From contig NZ_MVOI01000011.1 of assembly GCF_002283555.1 (NCBI RefSeq), positions 1 through 64,000 on the forward strand: 64,000 nt of DNA. Reading direction: 5' to 3'. The notes under the pieces are model-generated. The model ran no database searches. It saw nothing but the letters and a program-made list of their open reading frames with translations, and was not told the origin of the DNA. Source of the stretch: Rubrivirga sp. SAORIC476 (GTDB lineage: Bacteria > Bacteroidota > Rhodothermia > Rhodothermales > Rubricoccaceae). Below are positions 14,654 through 22,790 of this stretch, one piece after another; within the stretch, counting starts at the first letter, position 1, and each line of letters begins with the position of its first letter. A program made the position numbers and the translations under genes.

Positions 14654-15223
14654 ATGTCCGAAGAGACGCAGCATCTTGTCAAGGCGCTTCGCCGCATCAG
14701 AGAGAAGCCGCTCGATTCGACAGATGATCTGGCGGTTCGGAGGGGTGAGTTCGTGAGTGTGCTGAACAGGATCTATGGCCCCGGAAGTCCGCAGGAGCAG
14801 CAGGTCAATCGAATCAAGTACTACCGACGGGTGGGCTCGGGATCGATTAGCATGGGCGGTGCGGTCAGCGGCTTTGCGGTCTCCGAAAACTTTGCGGAGT
14901 GCAAGAAGCGACTCCACGGGCTGATCGACGGCGCGGTTGAGGAACTAGAATCCTTGGGCCTCCCTACTAAGCCGTCACCCGCGAGCAGTGGCCTGAGCGT
15001 CTCAGTAAACCAAACCGTGAACCTCAACGTCGTGATTGAGGCTGTCAAGGACGAGTTGACTGGTCAGCAGCTGAAAGAGCTAAGAGAGGCTCTTTCCGAG
15101 CCGGGCACGCCTGAGCAGAAACGGTCCAGGGTGCTGGAAAAGGCCAAGTCGTTTGGTAGTGACGTGGCGTCAAACATCCTTGCCGGCATCATCACTAACC
15201 CTCAGATTTTAGGCTCCATATAG
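14654..15223 (+). CDS. Cassette 24: hypothetical protein, last cassette of the array
   Basis: A 189-residue soluble protein. The first 95 or so residues are helical and charged. A short Ser-rich linker follows, then SVSVNQTVNLNVVIEAVKDE (about 116-135), a helical stretch and a C-terminal glycine/alanine segment. The layout resembles small helical proteins often seen next to defence genes, but I assign no family. It lies in the most distal cassette, whose attC is truncated at 15248, so this cassette probably can no longer be excised. Confidence 0.7.
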   Translation: MSEETQHLVKALRRIREKPLDSTDDLAVRRGEFVSVLNRIYGPGSPQEQQVNRIKYYRRVGSGSISMGGAVSGFAVSENFAECKKRLHGLIDGAVEELESLGLPTKPSPASSGLSVSVNQTVNLNVVIEAVKDELTGQQLKELREALSEPGTPEQKRSRVLEKAKSFGSDVASNILAGIITNPQILGSI

Positions 15224-15231
15224 TCAACGGC

Positions 15232-15248
15232 GCATAACCCGCCGCTGC
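15232..15248 (+). repeat. attC site 25, truncated; end of array
   Basis: R'' GCATAAC (15232..15238) and the first bases of the left arm are present. Then the sequence changes abruptly into dehydrogenase coding sequence. No L' or R' follows, marking the distal breakpoint of the integron. Confidence 0.88.
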
Positions 15249-15572
15249 GCAGATCGGCGCGTCGATCCGGGGGACGGTCTGCAGGACATCGGCCGCGGCC
15301 TCGCGCACGCTGGCCAGCGAGGCGAGGTCCGTGCGGATGAACGACACGTCAGCGCCCTCACCGAGTTCTCCCTTCAGCTCTGCGACCGCCGCCCGCGACT
15401 TCTCGACCGAGCGGTTGAGCATCACGACGGTGGCCTTCTTCTTCAGGAGCGTCCGCGCCGCCTGGAAGCCGGCGCCGGAGTTCGCGCCGGTGATGAGAAA
15501 GGTCTTGCCTGCGAGGGAGCCGAGGCGATCGGGTGTCCAGCCCTTTGGGCCGAATGGGTTCGTAGTGTTCAT
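15243..15572 (-). pseudogene. Short-chain dehydrogenase, 5' fragment only
   Basis: Reading leftward from ATG 15572, the first 100 or so residues are a good NAD(P)-dependent short-chain dehydrogenase/reductase N-terminus: GKTFLITGANSGAGFQAARTL holds the TGxxxGxG cofactor motif, and TDLASLASV is the usual Asp turn. Coding similarity fails after DAPIC, where the family normally continues with the NAG motif and the YxxxK active site. At that point the sequence runs into the truncated attC. The gene was cut by the integron end and cannot be functional. It was probably the target gene of the divergent AraC-type regulator. Confidence 0.88.
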
Positions 15573-15705
15573 GGGTCAGAGGGCGGCGTCAAGATCTGCA
15601 CTGTACCTCCGCAGCTGAGGTCTGGGTGCTCGACATTCCACCTCAAACACGCCTGATTCCCTCAACGGTGTATGATCGGGCACGCGCTCGCAGTACCCTT
15701 CCGGC

Positions 15706-16632
15706 ATGATCGAACTGCCCGCCCTGGTCGCCCGACACCTCCCTGCACCGGGCCTTCTCGACACCCCCCTCGACGGTGTCCAGTTGTTCCGGGCCGACGC
15801 CGCCATCCCCCGTGTGAGCGCCGTGTACCCGCCGAGCCTGTGCGTCATCGTGCAAGGCACGAAGCGAGCGTACCTCCAGGGGGAGACGCACGCGTTCGAG
15901 GCCGGCCAGGTGCTGTGCGTAGCGATGTCGATCCCCATCGAGACGGAGGTTACGGCGGCCACGCCGGAAGTCCCCCTCCTGGGACTGATGGTGAGCCTGG
16001 AGAGCCGCGTCGCCGCTGAGACCCTCGTCGCGTGCCAGGCCGCGCGGACATCGGCCGCCTTCGACGCCGACAATGACACCATGGAGTGTTCGGTCGGCCT
16101 CGGAGTCGCGCGTGTGGACGAGGCCCTGGCGGACGCACTCGGACGAATGCTCCACCTCCTCAGCGCCCCCGAGGCGGCCCGGGTCCTGGGGCCGGGACGC
16201 GTCCGGGAGGTCCTCTACGCCGCCGTTCGGGGCGAGGCCGGTACGTTCATTCGGAACCACCTCGGCGGAGGGCAGGAGATCGCGCGCGTCGTGGGCTACG
16301 TGCGCGACCACGTCCACGAGCCGATCTCGGTCGATGACCTCGCGCGGCGCGCGGGGATGAGCCGGTCGGCGTTCGACCGCCGGTTCAAGGAGGCCACGAC
16401 CTACGCCCCGCTGCAGTTCGTCAAGGCGATGCGGCTGGGCAACGCCGCGCTGAGGCTCCGACAGGGCGCCTCGGTGGGGGAGGCTGCGTACGCCGTGGGG
16501 TACGCGAGCGCGTCGCAGTTCAGCCGCGAGTTCCGGCGCCACTTCGGAGCGTCGCCGCGGGCGTGGGGCCGCGCTCACGAGGGCGATGGGTCGGAGTCCC
16601 TGTCCGTCTCGTTCCCCTCCGTCGCGGGCTGA
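15706..16632 (+). CDS. AraC-family transcriptional regulator
   Basis: A 308-residue regulator. Residues about 20-170 form the AraC-type N-terminal domain (PF06719-like: VSAVYPPSLCVIVQGTKRA, cupin-like effector-binding). Residues about 200-295 hold two helix-turn-helix units, with ISVDDLARRAGMSRSAFDRR as the first and VGEAAYAVGYASASQFSREF as the second recognition region. It is divergent from the broken dehydrogenase gene 133 bases away, a common arrangement in which the regulator activates the dehydrogenase. That target is now lost, so the regulator may be orphaned. Confidence 0.9.
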   Translation: MIELPALVARHLPAPGLLDTPLDGVQLFRADAAIPRVSAVYPPSLCVIVQGTKRAYLQGETHAFEAGQVLCVAMSIPIETEVTAATPEVPLLGLMVSLESRVAAETLVACQAARTSAAFDADNDTMECSVGLGVARVDEALADALGRMLHLLSAPEAARVLGPGRVREVLYAAVRGEAGTFIRNHLGGGQEIARVVGYVRDHVHEPISVDDLARRAGMSRSAFDRRFKEATTYAPLQFVKAMRLGNAALRLRQGASVGEAAYAVGYASASQFSREFRRHFGASPRAWGRAHEGDGSESLSVSFPSVAG

Positions 16633-16790
16633 GCCGGTGTGTAGGCGAGAGCCTCACAATGCCGCAGACCCCGCCGCTGCCGACCGACGCCACGCGTGAG
16701 CGTCCTCGTCACGCCTTGGCTTCTGTATTGTCGGATGCGGTCCGCCAGTGGGTAGCGCGCCTCGGCACCGGCGCGCGCCGCCCGAACATC

Positions 16791-16826
16791 AGGAGGGCCG
16801 TCGAGATCGCTCTCAACGGCCCTCCT
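16791..16826. terminator. Hairpin next to the left att site
   Basis: AGGAGGGCCGT (16791..16801) pairs with ACGGCCCTCCT (16816..16826). It stands where the terminator of tRNA-Leu would have been before the islands inserted. There is no clear T-run, so it is a terminator by position and stem only. Confidence 0.55.
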
Positions 16827-16829
16827 GGG

Positions 16830-16842
16830 GTGCCCGAGACTG
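16830..16842 (-). repeat. Attachment core, left end of island 1 (attL)
   Basis: GTGCCCGAGACTG is identical to the 3' end of the tRNA-Leu gene at 50278..50290 and to 38346..38358. It marks the original chromosomal end of the tRNA, displaced by island insertion. Confidence 0.85.
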
Positions 16843-16945
16843 AAACATAACACCGTTTCAGCTGAGACGACTTGAACGCAAAAGCACCGTTTCTGAATCA
16901 GAATGACCGATTTGACGGGAGGTGGCGGGACCTGGAACGGGTTGA

Positions 16946-16972
16946 CACCTTTGGCACCTTTGGCACCTTTGG
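16946..16972 (+). repeat. Three tandem CACCTTTGG repeats, probable integrase arm sites
   Basis: Three perfect 9-base copies lie between the attachment core and the integrase start. Related copies (AACCTTTGG at 38265, CACCTTTGA at 38277) occur at the other end of the same island, as expected for arm-type integrase binding sites. Confidence 0.65.
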
Positions 16973-17004
16973 CAAACTTGGCGTCGCATCAACCCCCCTC
17001 TCCC

Positions 17005-18228
17005 ATGCCCGCAGTCACCCCCGTCCTCTGGCACTACCGGACGAACAAGGACGGCCTCTCCCCCATCTACCTCAGGCTGGCCGACGGTCAGAAAACCCGG
17101 TACCGCTCGCTGAAGGTGTCCGTACGTGAGGGCCAGTGGAACGACCGCGCCTGCCGTGTGAGCGGGCGCCACCCAAACGCGGCCGAGATCAACAAGATGA
17201 TCGCCGATGAGGTCCAGCGGGCCGAGGACGAGGTGTTCCGCCGGACGGCCGTCGGCGAGCGGACCGACGCCGACGCCGTGGCCCGGTCGCTCACCGTCCG
17301 TCCGACCGACGACAAGCCCGGCCAGTCCGACTTCTTCTCGTTCGCCGACGAGTTGGTTGGCGGGTACAAGACGCGGGGCCAGATGTGGACCCATGACCGG
17401 TACGTCTCGGTGCTCAAGAAGATGAGGGCGTACACCGGTGAGCCGTTCGCCTTCTCCGGGCTCACTCCCGCGTTTCTCCGCCGCTACGAGGCCCACCTCG
17501 CCAAGGAGTACGGGAACACCGTGAACACCATCGCCACGAACCTCTCGACGATCAAGACGGTCATCCGCCGGGCCATTGCGGAGGGGCTTATGGAGTATGG
17601 GGCAAACCCCTTCCTATCCCACTCGATCCGTACGGAGCCGACGGCACCCGTCCGATTCACACTCACGGAGGTCCGTGCGCTGGAAGCCCTCAACCTCCCG
17701 TTTGGCACGCCGCTCCGTGTCGCCCGTGACACGTTCCTCCTCCAGTTCTACAGCGGAGGGGCTCGGTTCAGCGACGTGGCCGACCTACGCTGGGGTTCGG
17801 TCCAATCAAAAACCATCAGCTACCGGGCGTCAAAGACGAAGAAGGTAGTCGAGGTCCCGCTCCTGCCCCAGGCCGAGACCGTCATCGCCCCGTATCGCAC
17901 GGACAGTTCAGGGCCGCGAGACCACGTGCTCCCGCACCTTGCTGGCCGCGACCTTTCCACACCGGAGGCCCGCAAGAAGGCGGTCCGCTCGTGCACGACG
18001 CTGACGAACAAGGCACTCAAGGAGATCGCGACCATGGCCGAGATCGACAAGAACCTGACGACCCACGTGGCCCGTCACTCGTTCGCCGACCACTGCCGGA
18101 CGATGGGCCTGAGCGTCTACGACATCTCGAAGGCCATGCGACACTCGTCGATCAAGATGACTGAGCGGTACCTCGCCCGACTCGACACCGGCAGCCTCGG
18201 GGACAAGATGGCCGAGCTGTTCTCGTAA
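17005..18228 (+). CDS. int: Island 1 tyrosine recombinase (integrase)
   Basis: A 407-residue site-specific tyrosine recombinase of the Bacteroidota integrase type. The N-terminal arm-binding region has WHYRTNKDGLSPIYLRLADG and a SAM-like core-binding domain lies at about 115-215. In the catalytic domain the first Arg is in SGGARFSDVADLRW, then THVARHSFADHCRTMG (HxxR) and HSSIKMTERYLARL with the nucleophilic Tyr. ATG 17005 is preferred over 16903 because the earlier frame would translate the CACCTTTGG repeats. It lies directly beside the att core, as integrases of tRNA-targeting islands do. Confidence 0.93.
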   Translation: MPAVTPVLWHYRTNKDGLSPIYLRLADGQKTRYRSLKVSVREGQWNDRACRVSGRHPNAAEINKMIADEVQRAEDEVFRRTAVGERTDADAVARSLTVRPTDDKPGQSDFFSFADELVGGYKTRGQMWTHDRYVSVLKKMRAYTGEPFAFSGLTPAFLRRYEAHLAKEYGNTVNTIATNLSTIKTVIRRAIAEGLMEYGANPFLSHSIRTEPTAPVRFTLTEVRALEALNLPFGTPLRVARDTFLLQFYSGGARFSDVADLRWGSVQSKTISYRASKTKKVVEVPLLPQAETVIAPYRTDSSGPRDHVLPHLAGRDLSTPEARKKAVRSCTTLTNKALKEIATMAEIDKNLTTHVARHSFADHCRTMGLSVYDISKAMRHSSIKMTERYLARLDTGSLGDKMAELFS

Positions 18229-18328
18229 ACCGGGACGACAGTGTCCTCGGCTCCCATCGAGACCGACAGTTTGAACCACAGCCCCCCGCCTCAGATCTTG
18301 CGGCTCCGCTCGAAGTCAGACTCCACAG

Positions 18329-19729
18329 ATGGAACCGCTCTACTCCGAAGTGGCCCTAATCAACGGCGTCCCCACTGGCGCCGTCATCGGAGTGGCGTAC
18401 GGCGACGTGAGCGGACTGGAGTGGACCGGGCCGCTCCCCTCGGCCTGGGCCACCCCTCCGGTCCTTGAGAGCGAGTTCGAACGGTACTGGCAGCGGTTCT
18501 ACCCGGGACTCCCTGTCGATGCCACACAGCGCGCGCTGACGCTGTTCTCGTCGCCGTCGCTGGTTTCGCTCGCAGAAGCGGCCGTCAGCGCTTTGGGTGC
18601 GCGGCAGGTGAGGTCCGACGTGGCCTCCCGCCATCAAGAGGCGGCTAGCGATCTCCTTCGGACCGCCGAGGCGGGCCTCCGAGAGGCCGTCCAGGCCCAC
18701 GCGTCGCTCCTCGACCACCTCCGCCGCTCCCTATACGCCATCGCTGAGCTAGGCGATGGGGTTAACGGCTGGGCCCTCCTCGAATGCTGGCAGCGTGCGC
18801 TCGGACTCTACATCGTCGGGTTCGAAAGCCCTAGACGGAGCGTCATGGCCCAAGCCGCCTACGACAAGTCAGAGCCCTACGAAGCGACCGCTCGCCGGTT
18901 GATGGCCTCGACCGCCGACGTGCCCGACAGCCCGCCCGGTCCGAAGAACACGGTCGGCGTCGTCTTCCACCTTCTCCGCTCCCGAGACGAGTCCGTCGCG
19001 AGGGGCGAGCGGGCATTGGCCGACGTGGTCATCGCCCACAAGCTCCAGTCTGACTCCTGGGGCGGTCGGAAGTGGTCCGAGGTCGAACCCGTAGACCTCC
19101 TCCCCTACCCCTTCGACGTGTTGAGCCTGCCCAGTCGGGAGGAGGGGACGAGAGAGGCCGACCGGGAATCGGTCGTGGCGGGCCTGCTGGCGACGACCCT
19201 TCTCCACCACGGGCTCTACGGGCCGGGCGCGCTCCCATGGGACCTCGTGGTCGGTGTTGCCGACGGCGGACCAGGCCTGTCGTTCAGGTCGGTCCGAGCC
19301 GGTCGAGACATCGAGGGCTACGCCCCCACGGACCCCGTCTCTTGTTCGAGGGCGTTGGGTCCGTACAGTCTCACCCGTGGGCTGGAACTGGAAGAGTTGT
19401 CGGCAGGCGACCTGTTCGACCAGATGTCCGAGTCGTGGTCGGGCGTGATGCGGGATGCGACTGGGGACTCGTTGAGGAAGCTCTGGTCGGGCGCGGTGAA
19501 GTCGGGGCGGCTCGACATCCCGATGGCCCACCTGCGCCTCCACCATAGAGCAGCAGCAGAGGCGCTGGGGCTGCCCCCACCAGCGGCCGACCTCTACGAT
19601 ACCCGGTCCTTCCGGTACGCGTCGAGCGCGGCACGCTTCGTCTTCGCCGCGCAGGCCGTCGCACGGTGGGCCCGGACAGCAGGTGCCGACGACCAGACGG
19701 GGGGTCCCGGAGCGAGACTCCCCCAGTGA
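18329..19729 (+). CDS. Island 1 hypothetical protein
   Basis: A 466-residue protein of unknown function, starting at ATG 18329 about 100 bases after the integrase. It has no signal or membrane segments, is rich in Ala, Leu, Arg and acidic residues, and has a helical region about 85-165. The C-terminal half contains GVADGGPGLSFRSVRAG, with no motif I can assign. It lies between the integrase and the excisionase-like gene on the same strand, so it is probably island cargo or a mobility accessory. Confidence 0.75.
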   Translation: MEPLYSEVALINGVPTGAVIGVAYGDVSGLEWTGPLPSAWATPPVLESEFERYWQRFYPGLPVDATQRALTLFSSPSLVSLAEAAVSALGARQVRSDVASRHQEAASDLLRTAEAGLREAVQAHASLLDHLRRSLYAIAELGDGVNGWALLECWQRALGLYIVGFESPRRSVMAQAAYDKSEPYEATARRLMASTADVPDSPPGPKNTVGVVFHLLRSRDESVARGERALADVVIAHKLQSDSWGGRKWSEVEPVDLLPYPFDVLSLPSREEGTREADRESVVAGLLATTLLHHGLYGPGALPWDLVVGVADGGPGLSFRSVRAGRDIEGYAPTDPVSCSRALGPYSLTRGLELEELSAGDLFDQMSESWSGVMRDATGDSLRKLWSGAVKSGRLDIPMAHLRLHHRAAAEALGLPPPAADLYDTRSFRYASSAARFVFAAQAVARWARTAGADDQTGGPGARLPQ

Positions 19730-19829
19730 CAGGCCAGAGGTTCTCTCAAACAGGGAGAAACCGTCGCGGTTGCGAAAACAGATCTGGAGGGGGCTGATCG
19801 GGTCTGAGAGGCCCTATTCGCTCCCAGTG

Positions 19830-20144
19830 ATGAGCCCGAACGACCGCGACCTCCTCGCACAGACCTTCGCCGTAATGCTCGACCAGCTCGCCGACGAGCT
19901 GGCCCCGAAGGTCGCCTCGCGCCTTCCGTCCGCGACCGGCACGGCGACACGTACGGCACCCCTCCCCGACGTGCCGGAGCGCGAGTTCCTCGTCCAGCGA
20001 GAGGCGGCCGAGTGGACAGGAATCTCGGTCTCGGGTCTCCGCCGGGCTCGGAAGAACGGCCTCCCGTGGACGATGGCGCTCGGGCAGGTGACCTACCGCC
20101 TCTCAGACCTCCGCGATCTGATGAACGGGCGCTACAACGACTGA
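19830..20144 (+). CDS. Excisionase-like helix-turn-helix protein
   Basis: A 104-residue protein from ATG 19830 (an upstream in-frame ATG at 19683 lies within the previous gene). The C-terminal 60 residues form a MerR/HTH_17-type winged helix: REFLVQREAAEWTGISVSGL, a basic RRARKNG turn, then VTYRLSDLRDLMNGR. This is the fold of excisionases and DNA-binding directionality factors. The helical N-terminus resembles that of the island 2 counterpart at 40942. It probably controls integrase direction or expression of downstream genes. Confidence 0.8.
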   Translation: MSPNDRDLLAQTFAVMLDQLADELAPKVASRLPSATGTATRTAPLPDVPEREFLVQREAAEWTGISVSGLRRARKNGLPWTMALGQVTYRLSDLRDLMNGRYND

Positions 20145-20220
20145 TACCCGACGGCCCTGGCATCCAGCTGGGGGCTCGTCCCTCCGGTGCCCTTCCCTTC
20201 TCAATCCACCTTCTCAGTCC

Positions 20221-21738
20221 ATGCAACACCAGACGACGGTCTCCCCCTGGATCCAGTCCCACCTGCTCGGTACGCGCCGACAGCTAACGGTGATCGACCA
20301 CGCCACAGCCGGCCTGGGTGACGACACCAAACGACTCCTCCTCCACGTCATCGCCTCCACCGTAGGAAAGCTCCGCGTGCCACGGCGCAACGGCGTCTCC
20401 GAACACCCAGAGTTGGACATCCCGACGATCCCGATCTGTGCCACCTTCATCGATTGGCATTTCCCGCACGCGCTCTGGAAGATCCTCGTTGAGCGCGGCC
20501 ACCTCGCCTTCGTGGGCCATGACCGGCGGGCCCAATTGTCGCGGGAGATGCAAGTGACGGAGGCGCTCCTCACCGAGATCATGGACGCCGGCCCCCGAGT
20601 GGGAGACGTCGAGTCCGGCACGCTCGTCAACCTGTTCACGGGCGTCCCCTCGGAGCGGCGTGTCCGGTCGAATCTGTCAGATCGAACGTGGGGTCGTTCT
20701 CCCAGGCTTGCCGTGGAAGCCGCCCACTCGATCCGCAGGTCCCCGTTCAACCCCGCAGCCGTTGAGCGCCACTTGGAGGCGCTGAGGACCGCCTGCAGCA
20801 CGGCCGTGACGGAAGGGGACCGGCTCGTCGCCCGGATGCGGCTGTGGACGGACCAGGCCTGCTACTGGACCGTTCTGGGTCAGGCCCCCCGGCTCACCGA
20901 TGAGTTGGGCTCGCTCGCGGGCGAACCGATCTGGGAGTACACGCCCGCCTACTCGGTCCAACGGTTCGGCCGGCTCACCGAACGCGGGGGTGGGCTCCAG
21001 TCCTGCAGCGGGCGGATGAAGGCGGCAGCACGGGAGGGCGTCGCGGACTGGCGGAACTACGATCTGTCGGACTCCCAGGCCCGGCTCCTCGTCGTGCTCA
21101 TGGAACGCGCGGGAATCGAGCCGGTCGCGCTCCGCCAGTACCTCTCGGACGGGTCAAAGGAGGCCTACGCCGAACGGTGCGGCCTGAGCGTGCGGGCGTG
21201 GAAGAAGGCGCTGTACGCGGTCCTGATGGGTGCGCGTGTCCCGACCCCAACCGGGCTCGCGCATTCGTCAGGAAGCTTGGCGAAAGTCATCCGGCAGGAC
21301 GTGGGCGGCGACGCCCTTCTGGACACCTACGGCCGGTTCTTGGTGGAAGTCGAGCCTCTCGCAAGCGAAGCTTCGCGCTGGCACGACCACCTCGTCGACA
21401 AGTGGTCAAAGTCCGAAGGGTTCTACATGGCGGTCCACAAGAAGACCTACGTCCGGAACGCCGTAGGGAGCACGGCCGCACTCGAACTCCTTGCCCAGAA
21501 CCGAGAACGTCACCTCCTCGCGTCAAGGCTCGCTGCGTTCTTGCTCCAGGGCCTGGAGGCGTCGTTCGTCCACCGGCTCGCCATCCTCGGTGCCTCCTAC
21601 GGGTTCGAGCCCGTCAGCCACGAGCACGACGGCCTCGTGACCATCGGTGAGATCCCACGCGCAGCCGTGGAAGAGGCCCGGGGCTTGGCAGGGCTCCCGC
21701 CTGGCGCCGTCATCGTCGGGGAGAAACCGTTTGTCTAA
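20221..21738 (+). CDS. Putative divergent family-A polymerase-like protein
   Basis: A 505-residue protein. Three blocks in order resemble the palm motifs of family A polymerases. About residue 258, FGRLTERGGGLQSCSGRMK is followed by NYDLSDSQARLLVVLMER (about 279-296), like motif A DYSQxELR. WKKALYAVLMGAR (about 327-339) resembles the K...F/Y...YG of motif B. HEHDGLVTI (about 465-473) resembles motif C HDE, with Gly for Glu. No exonuclease domain is seen. With the primase/helicase-like gene at 24299 it suggests the island carries replication genes. The match is remote and needs profile comparison; an unrelated replication protein is possible. Confidence 0.5.
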   Translation: MQHQTTVSPWIQSHLLGTRRQLTVIDHATAGLGDDTKRLLLHVIASTVGKLRVPRRNGVSEHPELDIPTIPICATFIDWHFPHALWKILVERGHLAFVGHDRRAQLSREMQVTEALLTEIMDAGPRVGDVESGTLVNLFTGVPSERRVRSNLSDRTWGRSPRLAVEAAHSIRRSPFNPAAVERHLEALRTACSTAVTEGDRLVARMRLWTDQACYWTVLGQAPRLTDELGSLAGEPIWEYTPAYSVQRFGRLTERGGGLQSCSGRMKAAAREGVADWRNYDLSDSQARLLVVLMERAGIEPVALRQYLSDGSKEAYAERCGLSVRAWKKALYAVLMGARVPTPTGLAHSSGSLAKVIRQDVGGDALLDTYGRFLVEVEPLASEASRWHDHLVDKWSKSEGFYMAVHKKTYVRNAVGSTAALELLAQNRERHLLASRLAAFLLQGLEASFVHRLAILGASYGFEPVSHEHDGLVTIGEIPRAAVEEARGLAGLPPGAVIVGEKPFV

Positions 21739-22514
21739 GGATCATTTTAAACCCATTTTAGCCATGGCAACTCTATCTGCCAGACTAAAGGGCCCCTCTC
21801 CTGCCTTCCTTTTTTTAGAGGATCTAAAATCAGAAAGTATCACTTTGTAAGACAATGACTTAAGCCCTACCATTAACAATCTTGTATAAGTAAATCCAAG
21901 GTCGAACGCACGAATTCATCAGCGCCGACATCGAGCGCGCGTGAGAGCCTGTACAGGGTCGAGATCGCGGCATGGTTGATCCCAAGCTCGGGTTTCGCAA
22001 CGAAGCTCCGACCGCCTCCGCTCTGTCATCTCAGGTCGGGTCCTCCGAGAGGAGAGGATGGGGGGCATTCACGCTCTCGTCTGGCGATTCACGGACGAGA
22101 CCGGTGCCGTATGCGAGTTGGAGGTCAACATTGGCTCGGTCACGCAGTCTTGCCGGCTACTGGGTGACTGTAGAGGAGGCTGGTCTCGCTGAACAGTGGT
22201 GTCTCCCGTGTGGACCGTGGGTCGAGGGCAAGCCGGGCTAGAGACCCGACGAGCGGCCAGGGTCTACACTTCGGTGGCCGTCTGGAGAGGAAGGGCACGG
22301 GGTGGGGAATACTCGCCCCACCGAGCGACCGATCTTGTCACAATCGGCGATTCTGACCTCTATTGATAGGGGGCAAAAAAGGATGTCGGGGTCCAGACCC
22401 TGACATTTCCGAGAGGCGTGTGCCGAAGAGGGGGCGCAATCGGTGCCGCGATCCGGAGACCATAGGCGTGAAGCGGATCCCCTGCTTCCCTGTCACTCCT
22501 CCTCACTGCACGCC
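21739..22514. other. Gene-poor stretch with AT-rich segment
   Basis: No convincing intact gene. From 21740 to 21900 the sequence is much more AT-rich than the rest of the island, including a T-run at 21809 and CTTGTATAAG at 21880, which could be a promoter or origin-like region. A reverse-strand remnant of a helix-turn-helix regulator lies at 21873..22003. Confidence 0.6.
21873..22003 (-). pseudogene. Remnant of an XRE-type helix-turn-helix regulator
   Basis: Reading leftward, the frame ending at TAA 21873..21875 gives ELGINHAAISTLYRLSRALD followed by a short Val/Glu/Leu-rich tail. This matches the end of an XRE-type DNA-binding domain (GxN..IxTLxRLxxAL). A TGA a few codons upstream closes this frame and the remaining N-terminal helices are not found in it, so I call it a broken gene. 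Confidence 0.5.
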
Positions 22515-22652
22515 ATGTCCTCCGACACCCCAGACACCGGGCCTCCCCCCATCCACCCTGACGGCGACGGCCTCCGCCGACTCGCCGCGCTCGTCGCCGA
22601 GGCCGCCCTTGCGGTCTTCGCCTTCGTTCGCACACTAAAACGCCACCGCTGA
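22515..22652 (+). CDS. Small ORF with C-terminal hydrophobic helix
   Basis: ATG 22515 opens a 45-residue frame: an acidic, Pro-rich N-terminus (SSDTPDTGPPPIHPDGD) and a hydrophobic Ala/Leu/Val helix followed by a basic TLKRHR end. It looks like a small single-span membrane protein. The evidence is codon bias and position before the DUF932 gene only. Confidence 0.4.
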   Translation: MSSDTPDTGPPPIHPDGDGLRRLAALVAEAALAVFAFVRTLKRHR

Positions 22653-22724
22653 TCGCTCTCGCAAGGACAGCCTGACCCGAGCACAAGATCAGGTTTAAAA
22701 GCTGTCTCATCTGACACACGAAAA

Positions 22725-22764
22725 GAAAGAGTCGTTCTGCCAACTACGGCAGGGCGACTCTTTC
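22725..22764. promoter_or_regulatory. Long hairpin before the DUF932 gene
   Basis: GAAAGAGTCGTTCTGCC (22725..22741) pairs with GGCAGGGCGACTCTTTC (22748..22764), a 17-bp stem with one G-T pair and a six-base loop. It lies 26 bases before the DUF932 start, so it may be a terminator of the upstream unit or a 5' leader control element. Confidence 0.6.
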
Positions 22765-22790
22765 CGTATCCCCCTTGCACGAACACATCC

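Larger units (their letters stand above)
1..15248 (+). mobile_element. Chromosomal integron cassette array (integrase outside window)
   Basis: Between 9 and 15248 a roughly 129-bp element recurs 24 times in full and once truncated. It begins with a 7-base core ending AAC, continues with a CGCTGCAGGCCGAC-like arm and ends with a GCGGCTGAGCGG-like arm followed by GTT plus four bases. These are attC recombination sites with R'', L'', L' and R' blocks. Each interval holds one small gene, once two. Most genes point right, so the integrase and attI should lie to the left, outside the window. The sites are very alike, as in sedentary chromosomal integrons rather than mobile ones with mixed attC families. 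No integrase is visible here. Confidence 0.95.
16633..17004 (+). other. Junction between chromosome and island 1
   Basis: This stretch without a convincing gene holds a hairpin (16791..16826), the leftmost attachment core (16830..16842) and three tandem CACCTTTGG repeats (16946..16972) just before the integrase start. Confidence 0.8.

Noticed and set aside
9-15248. Regularly spaced 129-bp repeats as a CRISPR array
   Set aside because: The repeats are far too long and spaced by 0.3-2.4 kb of coding sequence; their core sites and paired arms identify them as attC.
16633-16790. A 26th attC-like site after the AraC gene (CCGCCGCTGCCGACC near 16670)
   Set aside because: No matching right arm, no R''/R' cores and no inner pairing are present.
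21972-22241. An 89-residue forward ORF
   Set aside because: It has poor coding character and overlaps the better-supported reverse helix-turn-helix remnant.
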